Of a stretch of DNA of 64,000 bases, positions 1 to 9,083 are shown piece by piece (position 1 is the stretch's first letter; each line of letters starts with the position of its first letter). Below the pieces are notes generated by a model. The model had not been told where the DNA came from, ran no database searches, and worked only from the letters and a program-made list of their open reading frames with translations. Location: positions 186,001-250,000 of the forward strand of contig CAJIZG010000002.1 of assembly GCA_905181865.1 (NCBI GenBank), read 5' to 3'. The position numbers and the translations under genes are program-made. The DNA is from Urechidicola croceus. Its GTDB lineage: Bacteria; Bacteroidota; Bacteroidia; Flavobacteriales; Flavobacteriaceae.

Positions 1-125
1 TGGGTGCTGGATTTTTCACTTTTGCCTTCATGTGTCTAATAGCAACTATCTTTTTTTATAAAGTTATTCCTGAAACTAAAGGGAAAAGTTTAGAGGAAAT
101 TGAAACTTATTGGAAGTCAAAATAA
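1..125 (+). CDS. MFS sugar transporter, C-terminal end (partial)
   Basis: The open frame entering from the left edge (frame starting at base 3) ends at a TAA at 123-125. It encodes a hydrophobic stretch (GAGFFTFAFMCLIATIFFYK) followed by VIPETKGKSLEEIE. The PETKGKSLEEIE block is the classic signature after the last membrane helix of the sugar-porter branch of the major facilitator superfamily. The protein would sit in the inner membrane and import a monosaccharide. It lies just upstream of sulfatase and sugar-acid genes, so it probably carries a sugar released by this locus. The substrate cannot be read from 40 residues. Confidence 0.85.
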   Translation, partial: GAGFFTFAFMCLIATIFFYKVIPETKGKSLEEIETYWKSK

Positions 126-155
126 AAAAGAATTAAGCAATAAAAAATAATAAGA

Positions 156-353
156 ATGAAGAAAATTAGTTGGATTGCTTGCGCCTACTTTATTGCCATA
201 AATATAAATGCAACAGCTCAACATGATACTGGTCGAAATACAGTTAAGATTTTAGCAAATGTAGATTTTGAAAAAATCAACTTTCACGACACTTATAGCG
301 CGAATTATGTAATTAATTTAATATCAATGCAATTAAAACCAATTGGAATATGA
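156..353 (+). pseudogene. Truncated copy of the 5' end of the downstream PhoD-like gene
   Basis: A 65-codon ORF with a signal-peptide-like start (MKKISWIACAYFIAI). Residues about 22-40 (AQHDTGRNTVKILANVDFEK) match the mature N-terminus of the PhoD-like protein at 1925-3505 (AQHDAGRNAVKFLAKGDFDK); after that the similarity is lost. The DNA is also similar across this part. The stop codon overlaps the start of the sulfatase at 350 (ATGA). It looks like a partial duplicate of the phosphatase gene head, left when the sulfatase gene came to lie between the two copies. It may still be translated and couple translation into the sulfatase, but no function is evident. Confidence 0.6.
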
Positions 354-1882
354 AAATCAAGCATACAATTATCATCGCATTATTAGTCCCTTTTTTGCTT
401 TCATCTTGTTTAGAAAAAAAGAAAAAAGAAGAAGAATCGAAAGTAGAAAAACTACCCAACATTGTACTCTTCATGGGTGACGATCATGGTTGGGATGAGG
501 TGGGCTATAATGGACACCCACATGTTAAAACACCAGTATTGGATGAAATGGCGGCACAAGGATTGCGACTGGATCGATTTTACTCAGGTCACCCAAGCTG
601 CTCTCCCACGCGGGGTAGTTTTATGACGGGTCGACATCCCAATCGTTACGGTACATTTTCGCCTAACTGGTCCATTCGTCCAGAAGAAATTAGTATTGCT
701 CACATTATGGCTAAAGCAGGTTATATATCCGCTCATTACGGTAAATGGCACTTGGGTCCGGTCAAGAAGGGTTCGCCTACAAGTCCAGGGGCTATGGGTT
801 TCAATGAATGGTTGTCTCATGACAATTTCTTTGAAATGGATCCCATACTCTCCAGGAATGGAGGACCTCCTGAGAAGTTTATGGGAGAAGGGTCACAAAT
901 CGTTGTCGATGAGGCTATCAAGTTTATTAAAAAATCAAATAAAAGTGAAAAGCCATTTTTTATAGTTGTCTGGTATGGTTCGCCACATGAGCCTTATAGT
1001 GGTCTGCCTGAAGATCTCGCTTCGTATGCTGATCTTCCTGAAGAATATGCCAATCAAACAGTCAAACTTACTTCTAACGAAACAGGTGAACGTGTGGAGC
1101 GTCCGTTGAGGGACGTATTGCAAGAAAGATACGCCGAAGTCACCGCCATGGATAGGTCAATTGGAGTCATGAGAGACTACTTGAAAAAAGAAGGGTTAAG
1201 CGATAATACGATCCTCTGGTATTGCGGTGATAACGGCACGCCATCCAGTGCTGCTAGAACAGGAATGACATTAAGGTCTCAAAAAGGGTCTGTCTATGAA
1301 GGAGGAATCAGGGTGCCTGCAGTGATCGAATGGCCTTCACAAATTAAAGCTGCAAGAGTTACAACACATAATTCAGTTACAAGCGATATCTTACCAACCT
1401 TGTGCGAACTAGTGGGCCAACCACTGCCTAACCGCCCATTGGATGGAATAAGCCTGGTACCTGTGATCCAGGGCAGTAAAAAAACTCGTAGCAAGCCGAT
1501 ATTCTTTTGGAAATTCGATAGCAGCAAGGTCTTTAATGAAGAATCCGAACCCTACATAGACCCTCCACTTCAGGAAGGTACAGTACCACTTGTTAAGATA
1601 ATGAATGGGAAGTATACCCGAACATTCCGAAATCTAAAATATCCTGTGGCGAGCGAAGGCCATACGGGTGGTGAAAGGACGATAATGGATGATCAATACA
1701 AATTAGTTATTGGTGCTGAGCCTAACGATGCTTCAAAGATTGAGTTATTTGATATCACGAATGATCCAGCAGAGGAAAATAATTTGGTTTCAACTCATCC
1801 TAAGGTTAGCAAAAAATTACAAAAACAACTTAATGATTGGCAGCAGTCGGTGCTTCATAGTTTGACGGGAGCGGATTATTAA
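350..1882 (+). CDS. S1-family sulfatase, lipoprotein
   Basis: A secreted sulfatase of the alkaline-phosphatase fold (family S1) that hydrolyses sulfate esters, here probably on a glycan. The N-terminus has a lipoprotein signal with lipobox LLSSC near residue 20. Metal-binding GDDHGWD follows, and the sulfatase signature CSPTRG starts at Cys84, which would be converted to formylglycine. CGDNGTPSS near residue 295 supplies the second metal-site DN pair. Length (510) is normal. The start overlaps the preceding ORF by ATGA. Base composition is less AT-rich than the phosphatase gene that follows, which fits separate acquisition. The precise sulfate position is not predictable. Confidence 0.9.
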   Translation: MKIKHTIIIALLVPFLLSSCLEKKKKEEESKVEKLPNIVLFMGDDHGWDEVGYNGHPHVKTPVLDEMAAQGLRLDRFYSGHPSCSPTRGSFMTGRHPNRYGTFSPNWSIRPEEISIAHIMAKAGYISAHYGKWHLGPVKKGSPTSPGAMGFNEWLSHDNFFEMDPILSRNGGPPEKFMGEGSQIVVDEAIKFIKKSNKSEKPFFIVVWYGSPHEPYSGLPEDLASYADLPEEYANQTVKLTSNETGERVERPLRDVLQERYAEVTAMDRSIGVMRDYLKKEGLSDNTILWYCGDNGTPSSAARTGMTLRSQKGSVYEGGIRVPAVIEWPSQIKAARVTTHNSVTSDILPTLCELVGQPLPNRPLDGISLVPVIQGSKKTRSKPIFFWKFDSSKVFNEESEPYIDPPLQEGTVPLVKIMNGKYTRTFRNLKYPVASEGHTGGERTIMDDQYKLVIGAEPNDASKIELFDITNDPAEENNLVSTHPKVSKKLQKQLNDWQQSVLHSLTGADY

Positions 1883-1924
1883 AGTATTTTTGTTTCTTTA
1901 ATAAAAAATCAACAAAATAGTTTT

Positions 1925-3505
1925 ATGAATTTATATAGATATTTACTTATTTTATTAGTATTTACAATTAACGTGGTAAATGCTCAACATGACGCAGGGA
2001 GGAATGCAGTTAAGTTTTTGGCAAAGGGTGACTTTGATAAAACATTAGAAGCGTTAGAAAAGGAAGCGAAAACTTCAAATAGCCCATTAAACGTATCTGA
2101 AAAATGGTTTATAACGGCGATGGTTCATAGTCAAAAAAACGAAGTCGATAAAGCGTATCACGCGGCTATGAAAGCATTAGATACTGGGATAAGACCAGAA
2201 CGGTTTTTTATGAGTCATGGAGGTGTTTTTACGAATCTTTACAAGTATAAAAAATTTAGAAAATGGATGAAGGCAAATGAATCGGCTTTAATTCATGGCC
2301 CATTGTTGGGGTCTGTAACAGCTACTTCGGCTAACTTTTGGGTTCGTACTTCTAAAGAATCAAAAGTAACAGTTGAATTGATAGAAGAGACCACAAACAA
2401 AAGAATTGTTTCCAATGTTTTTAAAACAAAAAGAGATACTGACTATACAACGATTGTAGAGGTAAGTGGTCTAAATTCTAATGCCGCTTATAGGTATGAT
2501 GTCCTTGTCAATGGTAAAAAACTTAGTAAAAATTTTCAATTTAAAACCTTTCCAAGTCAATTGAAACCTGCAGTATTTGAGTTAGCCTTTGGAGGAGGTT
2601 CAGGTTATACCGAGAAAAATGAATATATGTGGAATACGATGAATAGTTTTAATCCGCTCGCAACATTATTATTGGGAGATAATGTTTATATAGATGATCC
2701 TGAGCATTCATTAACTGATTATTATTGCTATTACCGTAGACAATCGCGTCCTGAATTTAGAGAGTATGTAGGATCGAATAGTATCTATTCCATTTATGAC
2801 GATCACGATTTTGGAGATAATGATATCATCCCAGGACCTGAAATTGAAACCCCGATGTGGAAGAGAGAAGTTTGGAATATTTTTAAGCAGAATTGGAATA
2901 ATCCGGGATATGGAGGTGGAGAAAAACAACCAGGTTGTTGGTATGATTATTATATTGGAGATGTTCATTTTATCATGCTAGATACCCGCTATTATAGAGA
3001 CCTTGATAATGGTAATATGCTGGGAAATGTTCAAAAAGAGTGGTTGTTTAAAACACTTAAATCTTCTAAAGGGAAATTTAAAATATTAGCATCTTCAGTG
3101 CCTTGGTCTCCGGGAGTAAAGCCAAAATCCAAAGATACTTGGGATGGGTACTCAGATCAACGAGAAGAAATATTTTCTTTTATTGGAGATAATACTATTG
3201 AAGGTATAGTGCTTTTGGCAGCGGATAGACATCGTTCGGATTTTAGAAAAATAGAGCGGCCCAATGGTTATCAATTATATGAGGCTATGAGTTCTCGATT
3301 GACCAATGTACATGTGCATTCTTTGATGGAAAAGGCTAAAGGATCTGAGTTTTTAATGGGCTATAATGAAGATTGTTCGTTTGGTTATTTGAAATTCAAT
3401 ACTGAAAAATCGGATCCAGAAATTATTTATCAAATAATAAATATAGATGGAGAAATGGTGGATGAAAGAAGGATTCGATTAAGTCAGTTGACTTTTAAAG
3501 AATAA
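1925..3505 (+). CDS. PhoD-like metallophosphatase, secreted
   Basis: A 526-residue secreted protein with signal peptide (cleavage near VNAQHD). Residues about 25-95 are helical and TPR-like. An Fn3-like strand domain follows at about 115-215 (GPLLGSVTATSANFWVRT), typical of the N-domain of PhoD-type alkaline phosphatases. The metallophosphatase domain follows with LLLGDNVYID near residue 243, YDDHDFGDND near 290 and ADRHRSDF near 435, all of which match metal ligands of the PhoD family. Members hydrolyse phosphomonoesters or diesters with Ca/Fe cofactors. Placed among sulfatases it may remove phosphate from glycans or scavenge phosphate; the role is inferred. Confidence 0.85.
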   Translation: MNLYRYLLILLVFTINVVNAQHDAGRNAVKFLAKGDFDKTLEALEKEAKTSNSPLNVSEKWFITAMVHSQKNEVDKAYHAAMKALDTGIRPERFFMSHGGVFTNLYKYKKFRKWMKANESALIHGPLLGSVTATSANFWVRTSKESKVTVELIEETTNKRIVSNVFKTKRDTDYTTIVEVSGLNSNAAYRYDVLVNGKKLSKNFQFKTFPSQLKPAVFELAFGGGSGYTEKNEYMWNTMNSFNPLATLLLGDNVYIDDPEHSLTDYYCYYRRQSRPEFREYVGSNSIYSIYDDHDFGDNDIIPGPEIETPMWKREVWNIFKQNWNNPGYGGGEKQPGCWYDYYIGDVHFIMLDTRYYRDLDNGNMLGNVQKEWLFKTLKSSKGKFKILASSVPWSPGVKPKSKDTWDGYSDQREEIFSFIGDNTIEGIVLLAADRHRSDFRKIERPNGYQLYEAMSSRLTNVHVHSLMEKAKGSEFLMGYNEDCSFGYLKFNTEKSDPEIIYQIINIDGEMVDERRIRLSQLTFKE

Positions 3506-3584
3506 TATACACCTAAAATTTAAAAAATAATTCAAACTTAATACCTTTGAAAAACTAAGAATTAGAAAGAATAAATAGAGTAAT

Positions 3585-5234
3585 ATGAAGAATAATCAAA
3601 TTTTAAAAAAAAGAACAAGAAAATTTAATATTGTCAATCTGTGCATTTTTTGTATCGTAGTATTATTTGTTACAAGTTGTAGTACTCAAACTCCCAAAAC
3701 GGTTCATGAACAGGCTGCTGAGCAACCAAATATTGTTTTTATTATGAGTGATGATCATGCATATAAGGCTATTAGTGCTTATGGCCATGGACTTAACGAT
3801 ACTCCAAATATTGATCGAATCGCCAGCGAAGGAGCTATTTTTAATAAAGGTTTCGTTACCAATTCCATTTGTGCTCCAAGTAGAGCCGTAATGCTTACCG
3901 GAAAGCACAGTCATATGAATGGAAAGGTGGATAATATATTACCTTTTAACTGGGATCAAGAAAATTTTGCGAAAGCATTGCAAAGATCCGGTTACCAAAC
4001 GGCTATGATTGGCAAAATTCATTTGAATGGATTACCTCAAGGATTTGATTACTCCAATGTACTTCCTGGTCAAGGGAGTTATTACAATCCAAATTTCATT
4101 GAAAATGGTAAAAAGATAAAATACGATGGATATGTTACAACAGTGACAACCGATTTGGCTTTGGACTGGTTGGATAACAAGAGAGAAAAAGACAAGCCGT
4201 TTTTATTATTATACCATCAAAAGGCACCGCATAGAACATGGATGCCTGAGGAAAAGTATTTTACATTATTCGATGATATAGAATTTACGCCACCTAAAAA
4301 CTTTTTTGATGACTATAAAGGACGCCCAGTTGCTGCTCAGCACGAAATGGGGATCGATAAGCACATGGACGTGGTGTACGATTTAAAAATGCTAGATAAG
4401 GAAGGTGAATTGAAAACAAAATATAGAAATGCTTTTCAAGGTCAATACAATAGAATGGATGACAAGCAAAAAGCGGCATGGGATGCTTATTATGATCCAA
4501 TTATTTCAGACTTTAAAGCAAAAGGCTTAAAAGGAAAAGAACTAGCCTTATGGAAATTTCAGCGCTATATGGAAGATTACCTAAGAACAATTCAATCTGT
4601 TGATGATGGTGTGGGAGAAGTTTTAGATTATTTAGAGGAAAATGGATTGACAGAAAATACGATTGTTGTTTATACTTCTGACCAAGGGTTTTATTTAGGA
4701 GAACACGGATGGTTCGACAAACGTTTTATGTACGAAGAGTCATTTAGAACTCCTTTGTTAATGAAATATCCAAAGGAGATTAAAGCTGGTACTGTTGTAA
4801 ATGAAATGGTTCAAAATTTAGATTTTGCACCAACCTTTTTAGATTATGCAGGAGTATCGATTGCTGATGATATTCAAGGAGAATCATTTAGAGGCTTGGT
4901 TAATGCTAAGGCTAAGGGAAGTGAGTGGCGCGATGCTATCTATTATACCTATTATGAATTTCCTGGAGAACATCATGTAAAAAGACATTACGGAGTGCGA
5001 ACAGATCGTTATAAGTTAATTCATTTTTATTATGATGTAGATGTTTGGGAATTATATGATTTGGAAAGTGATCCGAGTGAAATGACCAATGTATATACTG
5101 ATCCATTATATTCTAAAATAAAAGAGGATATGCATAAGCGTTTGGTTGAAATAAGAAAAAAATACGGAGATAGTAAGGAATTAAACGATGAAAATTTAGA
5201 TAATTTTTTAAAAGCAAAAGGACTGGAACGTTAA
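3585..5234 (+). CDS. S1-family sulfatase, lipoprotein
   Basis: A 549-residue sulfatase. A basic N-terminus and hydrophobic segment end in lipobox VTSCS near residue 31. NIVFIMSDDHAYKAISAYG carries the first metal ligands. The signature CAPSR starts at Cys96, the predicted formylglycine. TSDQGFYLGEHGWFDKR near residue 365 is the conserved C-terminal metal and substrate motif of choline- and iduronate-sulfatase-like S1 enzymes. The C-terminal block ELYDLESDPSEMTNV is typical for the family. It is followed by a strong hairpin terminator at 5284, so it ends the sulfatase/phosphatase group. Substrate unknown; glycan sulfate esters are likely from context. Confidence 0.9.
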   Translation: MKNNQILKKRTRKFNIVNLCIFCIVVLFVTSCSTQTPKTVHEQAAEQPNIVFIMSDDHAYKAISAYGHGLNDTPNIDRIASEGAIFNKGFVTNSICAPSRAVMLTGKHSHMNGKVDNILPFNWDQENFAKALQRSGYQTAMIGKIHLNGLPQGFDYSNVLPGQGSYYNPNFIENGKKIKYDGYVTTVTTDLALDWLDNKREKDKPFLLLYHQKAPHRTWMPEEKYFTLFDDIEFTPPKNFFDDYKGRPVAAQHEMGIDKHMDVVYDLKMLDKEGELKTKYRNAFQGQYNRMDDKQKAAWDAYYDPIISDFKAKGLKGKELALWKFQRYMEDYLRTIQSVDDGVGEVLDYLEENGLTENTIVVYTSDQGFYLGEHGWFDKRFMYEESFRTPLLMKYPKEIKAGTVVNEMVQNLDFAPTFLDYAGVSIADDIQGESFRGLVNAKAKGSEWRDAIYYTYYEFPGEHHVKRHYGVRTDRYKLIHFYYDVDVWELYDLESDPSEMTNVYTDPLYSKIKEDMHKRLVEIRKKYGDSKELNDENLDNFLKAKGLER

Positions 5235-5283
5235 GTTGATTTCTTTTAGTTTCATATAGTTATTACTGTAATTTTATACTATT

Positions 5284-5309
5284 AAAAAGAGAACTTGTGT
5301 TCTCTTTTT
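5284..5309 (+). terminator. Intrinsic terminator after the sulfatase
   Basis: A perfect 11-bp inverted repeat (AAAAAGAGAAC / GTTCTCTTTTT) with a TTGT loop, ending in a T-run. It separates the sulfatase at 3585-5234 from the sugar-acid operon that starts at 5424. Confidence 0.85.
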
Positions 5310-5423
5310 GTTTTTAAAATAGTCAATATGTAATTCGTTTCAATTTTTTTTGAATAAATAAGATGTTAAAACAAGAATAATAAGATAGTTTTATTGTCTC
5401 AGATTTCATTAGTTTAAGCAATC

Positions 5424-6305
5424 ATGACTAAAAAGTATCAAGTAACGCCTATTTTCAATGAATTTTCAGAGCATGGAGAGGGGCCACTTTGGGATGAAGT
5501 AACTCAAAAATTATATTGGGTAGATATATTAAGGGGTGATTATTACAAGGCTGATAGTACTTCTTTGGTTGTTGAAAAATATACCATTGGGCAACCATTG
5601 GGCGTGTTGGCTTTGCGAGAAAAAGGGGGATTAATCATGGCTGTTAGAGATGGTTTTGGGTTTTTTGATGAGGTAAATTCGAATTTTGAACTAATCCGGC
5701 CTTCACCAGAGGAATATACTAAAGAAGTTCGGTTTAATGACGGAGCTGTTGATCCTTATGGTCGATTTATTGCAGGTACGATGGAGTGGAATGGTGAAAA
5801 GGAAATTGGTAAATTATTTCAAATAAATCAAGACCATCAAATTAGAGAACTTGACGATCATTTTTTCATTCCGAATGGAATGGGTTGGAATGATGAGATG
5901 AATATTTATTTTGTTATTGATACCTTCAAACATGCCATTTTTGCGTATGATTATGAGATTGAAAGTGGAAATATTTCTAATAAAAGGATTCATATTAAAT
6001 TTGGAGAAGACGAATTCCCAGATGGAATGACAATAGATTCTGAGGGTGGATTTTGGGTTGCTATTTGGGGAGGAAGTAAGTTAGTTCGTTTTGATTCCAT
6101 CGGAAATAGAATTGACGAAATTTGGCTTCCAGTATTGCATCCTACGAGTTGCTGTTTTGGGGGTTCAGATATGAAGACATTATTCATAACTACTTCAAAA
6201 ATTGCATTATCTTCAGAGCAGGAAAAAAAATATCCGCTCGCAGGTAGCATATTTAAAATAGAAACGGATATCATAGGGCGATTCGAAACAAAATACAAAG
6301 GATAA
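5424..6305 (+). CDS. SMP-30/gluconolactonase-family lactonase
   Basis: A 293-residue cytoplasmic protein without signal peptide, of the six-bladed SMP-30/gluconolaconase/LRE propeller family. Visible family features: EGPLWDEVTQKLYWVDI (metal-binding Glu near residue 16), RFNDGAVDPYGRFIAGTM, FFIPNGMGWNDE (Asn ligand), DGMTIDSEGGFWVAIWGG (Asp ligand), and the C-terminal LFITTS strand. The enzymes hydrolyse aldonolactones to aldonic acids with a divalent metal. It is the first gene of an operon; the dehydratase starts two bases after its stop. Its likely job is opening the lactone made by a sugar dehydrogenase, plausibly from fucose or arabinose/xylose-type sugars. The sugar is inferred from context. 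Confidence 0.88.
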   Translation: MTKKYQVTPIFNEFSEHGEGPLWDEVTQKLYWVDILRGDYYKADSTSLVVEKYTIGQPLGVLALREKGGLIMAVRDGFGFFDEVNSNFELIRPSPEEYTKEVRFNDGAVDPYGRFIAGTMEWNGEKEIGKLFQINQDHQIRELDDHFFIPNGMGWNDEMNIYFVIDTFKHAIFAYDYEIESGNISNKRIHIKFGEDEFPDGMTIDSEGGFWVAIWGGSKLVRFDSIGNRIDEIWLPVLHPTSCCFGGSDMKTLFITTSKIALSSEQEKKYPLAGSIFKIETDIIGRFETKYKG

Positions 6306-6306
6306 A

Positions 6307-8016
6307 ATGGCAAAACTTAGAAGTCAACAATGGTTTGGTAAAGAAGGTAAAGACGGATTCATATACCGCGCTTGGATGAAAAATCAAGGAATTCCATCAG
6401 ATGAATTTGAAGGAAAACCTGTTATAGGAATTTGTAATACGTGGTCTGAATTAACACCATGCAATGGGCATTTAAGAGAATTGGCTGAGTTCGTTAAAAA
6501 AGGGGTTTGGGAAGCAGGTGGATTTCCACTCGAATTTCCTGTAATGTCATTGGGAGAAACTTTGATGAAACCAACTACGATGTTATATAGAAATTTGGCG
6601 AGTATGGATGCTGAAGAAAGTATTCGTGGGAATCCCTTGGATGGCATCGTGTTATTAGGTGGTTGCGATAAAACTACGCCCTCAATATTAATGGGTGCCT
6701 GTAGTGTGGATTTACCTACGGTGTTTTTAAGTGGTGGTCCTATGTTGGCCGGAAAACACAAAGGGAAAAGTATTGGGACAACTGATATTTGGAAGTTTAG
6801 TGACGCGAATCGTAAAGGAGAATTGAGTCAAGAAGAATTTGTAGAGATTGAGGCCGGTATGTGTAGAAGTGATGGACATTGTGCCGTGATGGGTACGGCT
6901 TCAACCATGGCATGTATGGTAGAATCTTTGGGGGTAACCTTACCTCATAATGCCGCAATACCTGCTTCCGATTCTCGGAGAAAAGTATTGGCACATCTTA
7001 CGGGTCGTCGCATTGTTGATATGGTAAAAGAAGATTTGAAACTTTCAAAAATTTTAACGAGAAAGGCTTTTGAAAATTCAATTATGGTAAATGCGGCTGT
7101 TGGTGGCTCTACGAATTTTGTAGTCCACTTATTAGCAATTGCTGGCAGAATTGGAGTAGAATTAAATTTGGAGGATTTCGATAAGTTTTCAGAAGAAATC
7201 CCGTTGTTAGCAAATCTGCAACCATCGGGAGATCACTTTATGGAAGATTTATATTATGCTGGAGGATTACCGGCCATTATAAAAGAATTAAAAAAACAGT
7301 TACATAAAGGCGTAGTTACAGCAAACGGGAAGTCATTATTAGAAAATGCTGAAGATGCCACTTGTTATGATAGAAATATCATTGAATCAGTAGAAAGTCC
7401 TTTTAAAGATGATTCTGGTATTGCGGTAGTAAAAGGGAATTTATGTCCGAATGGAGGCATTATAAAGCCATCAGCAGCAACTCCAGCATTGATGCAACAC
7501 AAAGGGAAAGCATATGTATTTGAAACGGTAGAAGAGTATAAAGCCACAATTGATTCACCAGATTTAGAAGTTGATAAAACATCTGTATTGATCTTAAAAA
7601 ATGCAGGGCCAAAAGGGTATCCAGGGATGCCCGAAGTAGGTAATATTGGCTTGCCAAAGAAAATGTTAGATCAAGGAGTTACGGATATGGTACGAATTTC
7701 TGACGGAAGAATGAGTGGGACTGCCTTTGGTACAGTGATTCTTCATGTGTCTCCAGAATCTGCAGTTGGAGGAGCTTTTGGATTGGTGAAAACAGGTGAT
7801 CTGATAGAATTGGATGTGCCGAATAGAAAATTAACCTTACACGTCTCTGATGAGGAACTAACGTTACGTCGGAAAGATTGGGAAGCGCCAGATTTAGGCG
7901 TAAATCGTGGTTATGTGAAAATGTATATAGATCATGTAGAACAGGCACATGAGGGAGTGGATCTTGATTTTTTAAAAGGAGGTAGTGGAAGCGAAGTAAG
8001 TAGAGATTCACATTAA
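6307..8016 (+). CDS. IlvD/Edd-family sugar-acid dehydratase
   Basis: A 569-residue cytoplasmic Fe-S dehydratase of the IlvD/Edd family, closest in pattern to L-arabinonate/D-xylonate dehydratases rather than to valine-pathway IlvD. Motifs: SQQWFGKEGKDGFIYRAWMK at the N-terminus, GICNTWSELTPCN with Cys43, GGCDKTTPS and MCRSDGHCAVMGTAST for the Fe-S site and substrate pocket, and SDGRMSGTAFGT near the C-terminus. It would convert an aldonate to 2-keto-3-deoxy-aldonate. It lies between the lactonase and an SDR, which together make part of a non-phosphorylating sugar oxidation route. In a locus with two GH29 fucosidase modules, L-fuconate or a related acid is possible; not proven. Confidence 0.88.
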   Translation: MAKLRSQQWFGKEGKDGFIYRAWMKNQGIPSDEFEGKPVIGICNTWSELTPCNGHLRELAEFVKKGVWEAGGFPLEFPVMSLGETLMKPTTMLYRNLASMDAEESIRGNPLDGIVLLGGCDKTTPSILMGACSVDLPTVFLSGGPMLAGKHKGKSIGTTDIWKFSDANRKGELSQEEFVEIEAGMCRSDGHCAVMGTASTMACMVESLGVTLPHNAAIPASDSRRKVLAHLTGRRIVDMVKEDLKLSKILTRKAFENSIMVNAAVGGSTNFVVHLLAIAGRIGVELNLEDFDKFSEEIPLLANLQPSGDHFMEDLYYAGGLPAIIKELKKQLHKGVVTANGKSLLENAEDATCYDRNIIESVESPFKDDSGIAVVKGNLCPNGGIIKPSAATPALMQHKGKAYVFETVEEYKATIDSPDLEVDKTSVLILKNAGPKGYPGMPEVGNIGLPKKMLDQGVTDMVRISDGRMSGTAFGTVILHVSPESAVGGAFGLVKTGDLIELDVPNRKLTLHVSDEELTLRRKDWEAPDLGVNRGYVKMYIDHVEQAHEGVDLDFLKGGSGSEVSRDSH

Positions 8017-8025
8017 AAGTATTGT

Positions 8026-8802
8026 ATGATTACATTTAATTTTAAAAATAAAGTAGCCGTAGTTACAGGCGCAGGAATCGGTATAGGCTTTGAGATAGCC
8101 AAACAATTATCACTTTCAGGGGCAAAAGTAGTACTTAATGATTTGGACAAAGAATTAGCAGAAAAGGGAGCAATTACCATTCAAAATTTGGGAGGAGTTT
8201 GTGTTTCTTGTGCGGGAGATTCGAGCAATGTAGCCGTTATCAATTCAATTGTAAACATGGCAGTAGAAAAGTTTGGCAAGTTGGACTTGGCGGTTGCAAA
8301 TTCTGGAATTACAACTTTTGGAAGTTTTCTTGAATATGAATTAGAAAGTTTGCGACGTTTAATGGAGGTAAATATTGAAGGGTCGTTCTTTTTAGCAAAT
8401 GCGAGCGCGAAGCAGATGGTAAAACAAGAAACAAGCGGACGCATATTACTTATGTCCTCGGTTACTGGTCATCAAGCACATCCAAATCTTGCTGCTTACG
8501 GTATGACAAAAGCCGCCTTGGAAATGCTTGCGAAAAATTTAAGTATTGAATTAGCACCACATAAAATTACAGTAAATGCCGTGGCACCTGGTGCTACCTT
8601 GACGGAAAGAACTGTAGATTCAGATCCAAATTATAAAAGGGAATGGGAACGATTGACTCCAACAGGTGTCGTGTCTACAACCCAAGATATCGCACATGCA
8701 GTGTTGTTTTTATTGTCAGAGAGTTCTAGTCAGATAACAGGTCAAACTATTGTGGTAGATGGAGGTTGGACCTCAGTGAGCCCTCCACCTTCTTACGTCT
8801 AG
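8026..8802 (+). CDS. Short-chain dehydrogenase/reductase (SDR), sugar or sugar-acid oxidation
   Basis: A classical 258-residue SDR. The NAD(P)-binding TGAGIGIG motif is near residue 15, the NSG variant of the NAG motif near residue 90, catalytic Ser near SSVTGH, and Tyr158-x3-Lys162 in YGMTK. The C-terminal TGQTIVVDGGWTS is standard. It starts nine bases after the dehydratase stop, so the three genes form one operon. It could be the aldose 1-dehydrogenase that begins the route or the dehydrogenase acting on a 2-keto-3-deoxy acid later in it; sequence alone does not decide. Confidence 0.85.
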   Translation: MITFNFKNKVAVVTGAGIGIGFEIAKQLSLSGAKVVLNDLDKELAEKGAITIQNLGGVCVSCAGDSSNVAVINSIVNMAVEKFGKLDLAVANSGITTFGSFLEYELESLRRLMEVNIEGSFFLANASAKQMVKQETSGRILLMSSVTGHQAHPNLAAYGMTKAALEMLAKNLSIELAPHKITVNAVAPGATLTERTVDSDPNYKREWERLTPTGVVSTTQDIAHAVLFLLSESSSQITGQTIVVDGGWTSVSPPPSYV

Positions 8803-9083
8803 GTGTTGCTAAACAGCATATAAATAGTTTGTGTATCTGTGTCCGGGAGCATGCTGAAAATTGAAGGAGATAAGCAAGGCAAACTCATACTTTTATTCTT
8901 GATATTACAGAGTATCATTTAAATTGGAATTTCCTACGCTGATAGGAGGATACTAGGTAATTCCGAAACCTTTTATTAAAAAGTGAATCCGCCTCCAAAA
9001 AAAGTGAATAATTTAAGTTTGGTTTTGGTGATGTTAATTATATATGCAATCTTTTATTAAGACTTATTGAATTTAAAAATGAG
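8803..9083. other. Intergenic region between SDR and sulfatase
   Basis: No supported gene. It holds an imperfect inverted repeat (GGAATTTCCTA at 8926 and TAGGTAATTCC ending at 8964, one mismatch), which may be a weak terminator of the sugar-acid operon, and a 23-codon ORF (8852-8923) without recognisable features. Confidence 0.4.
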
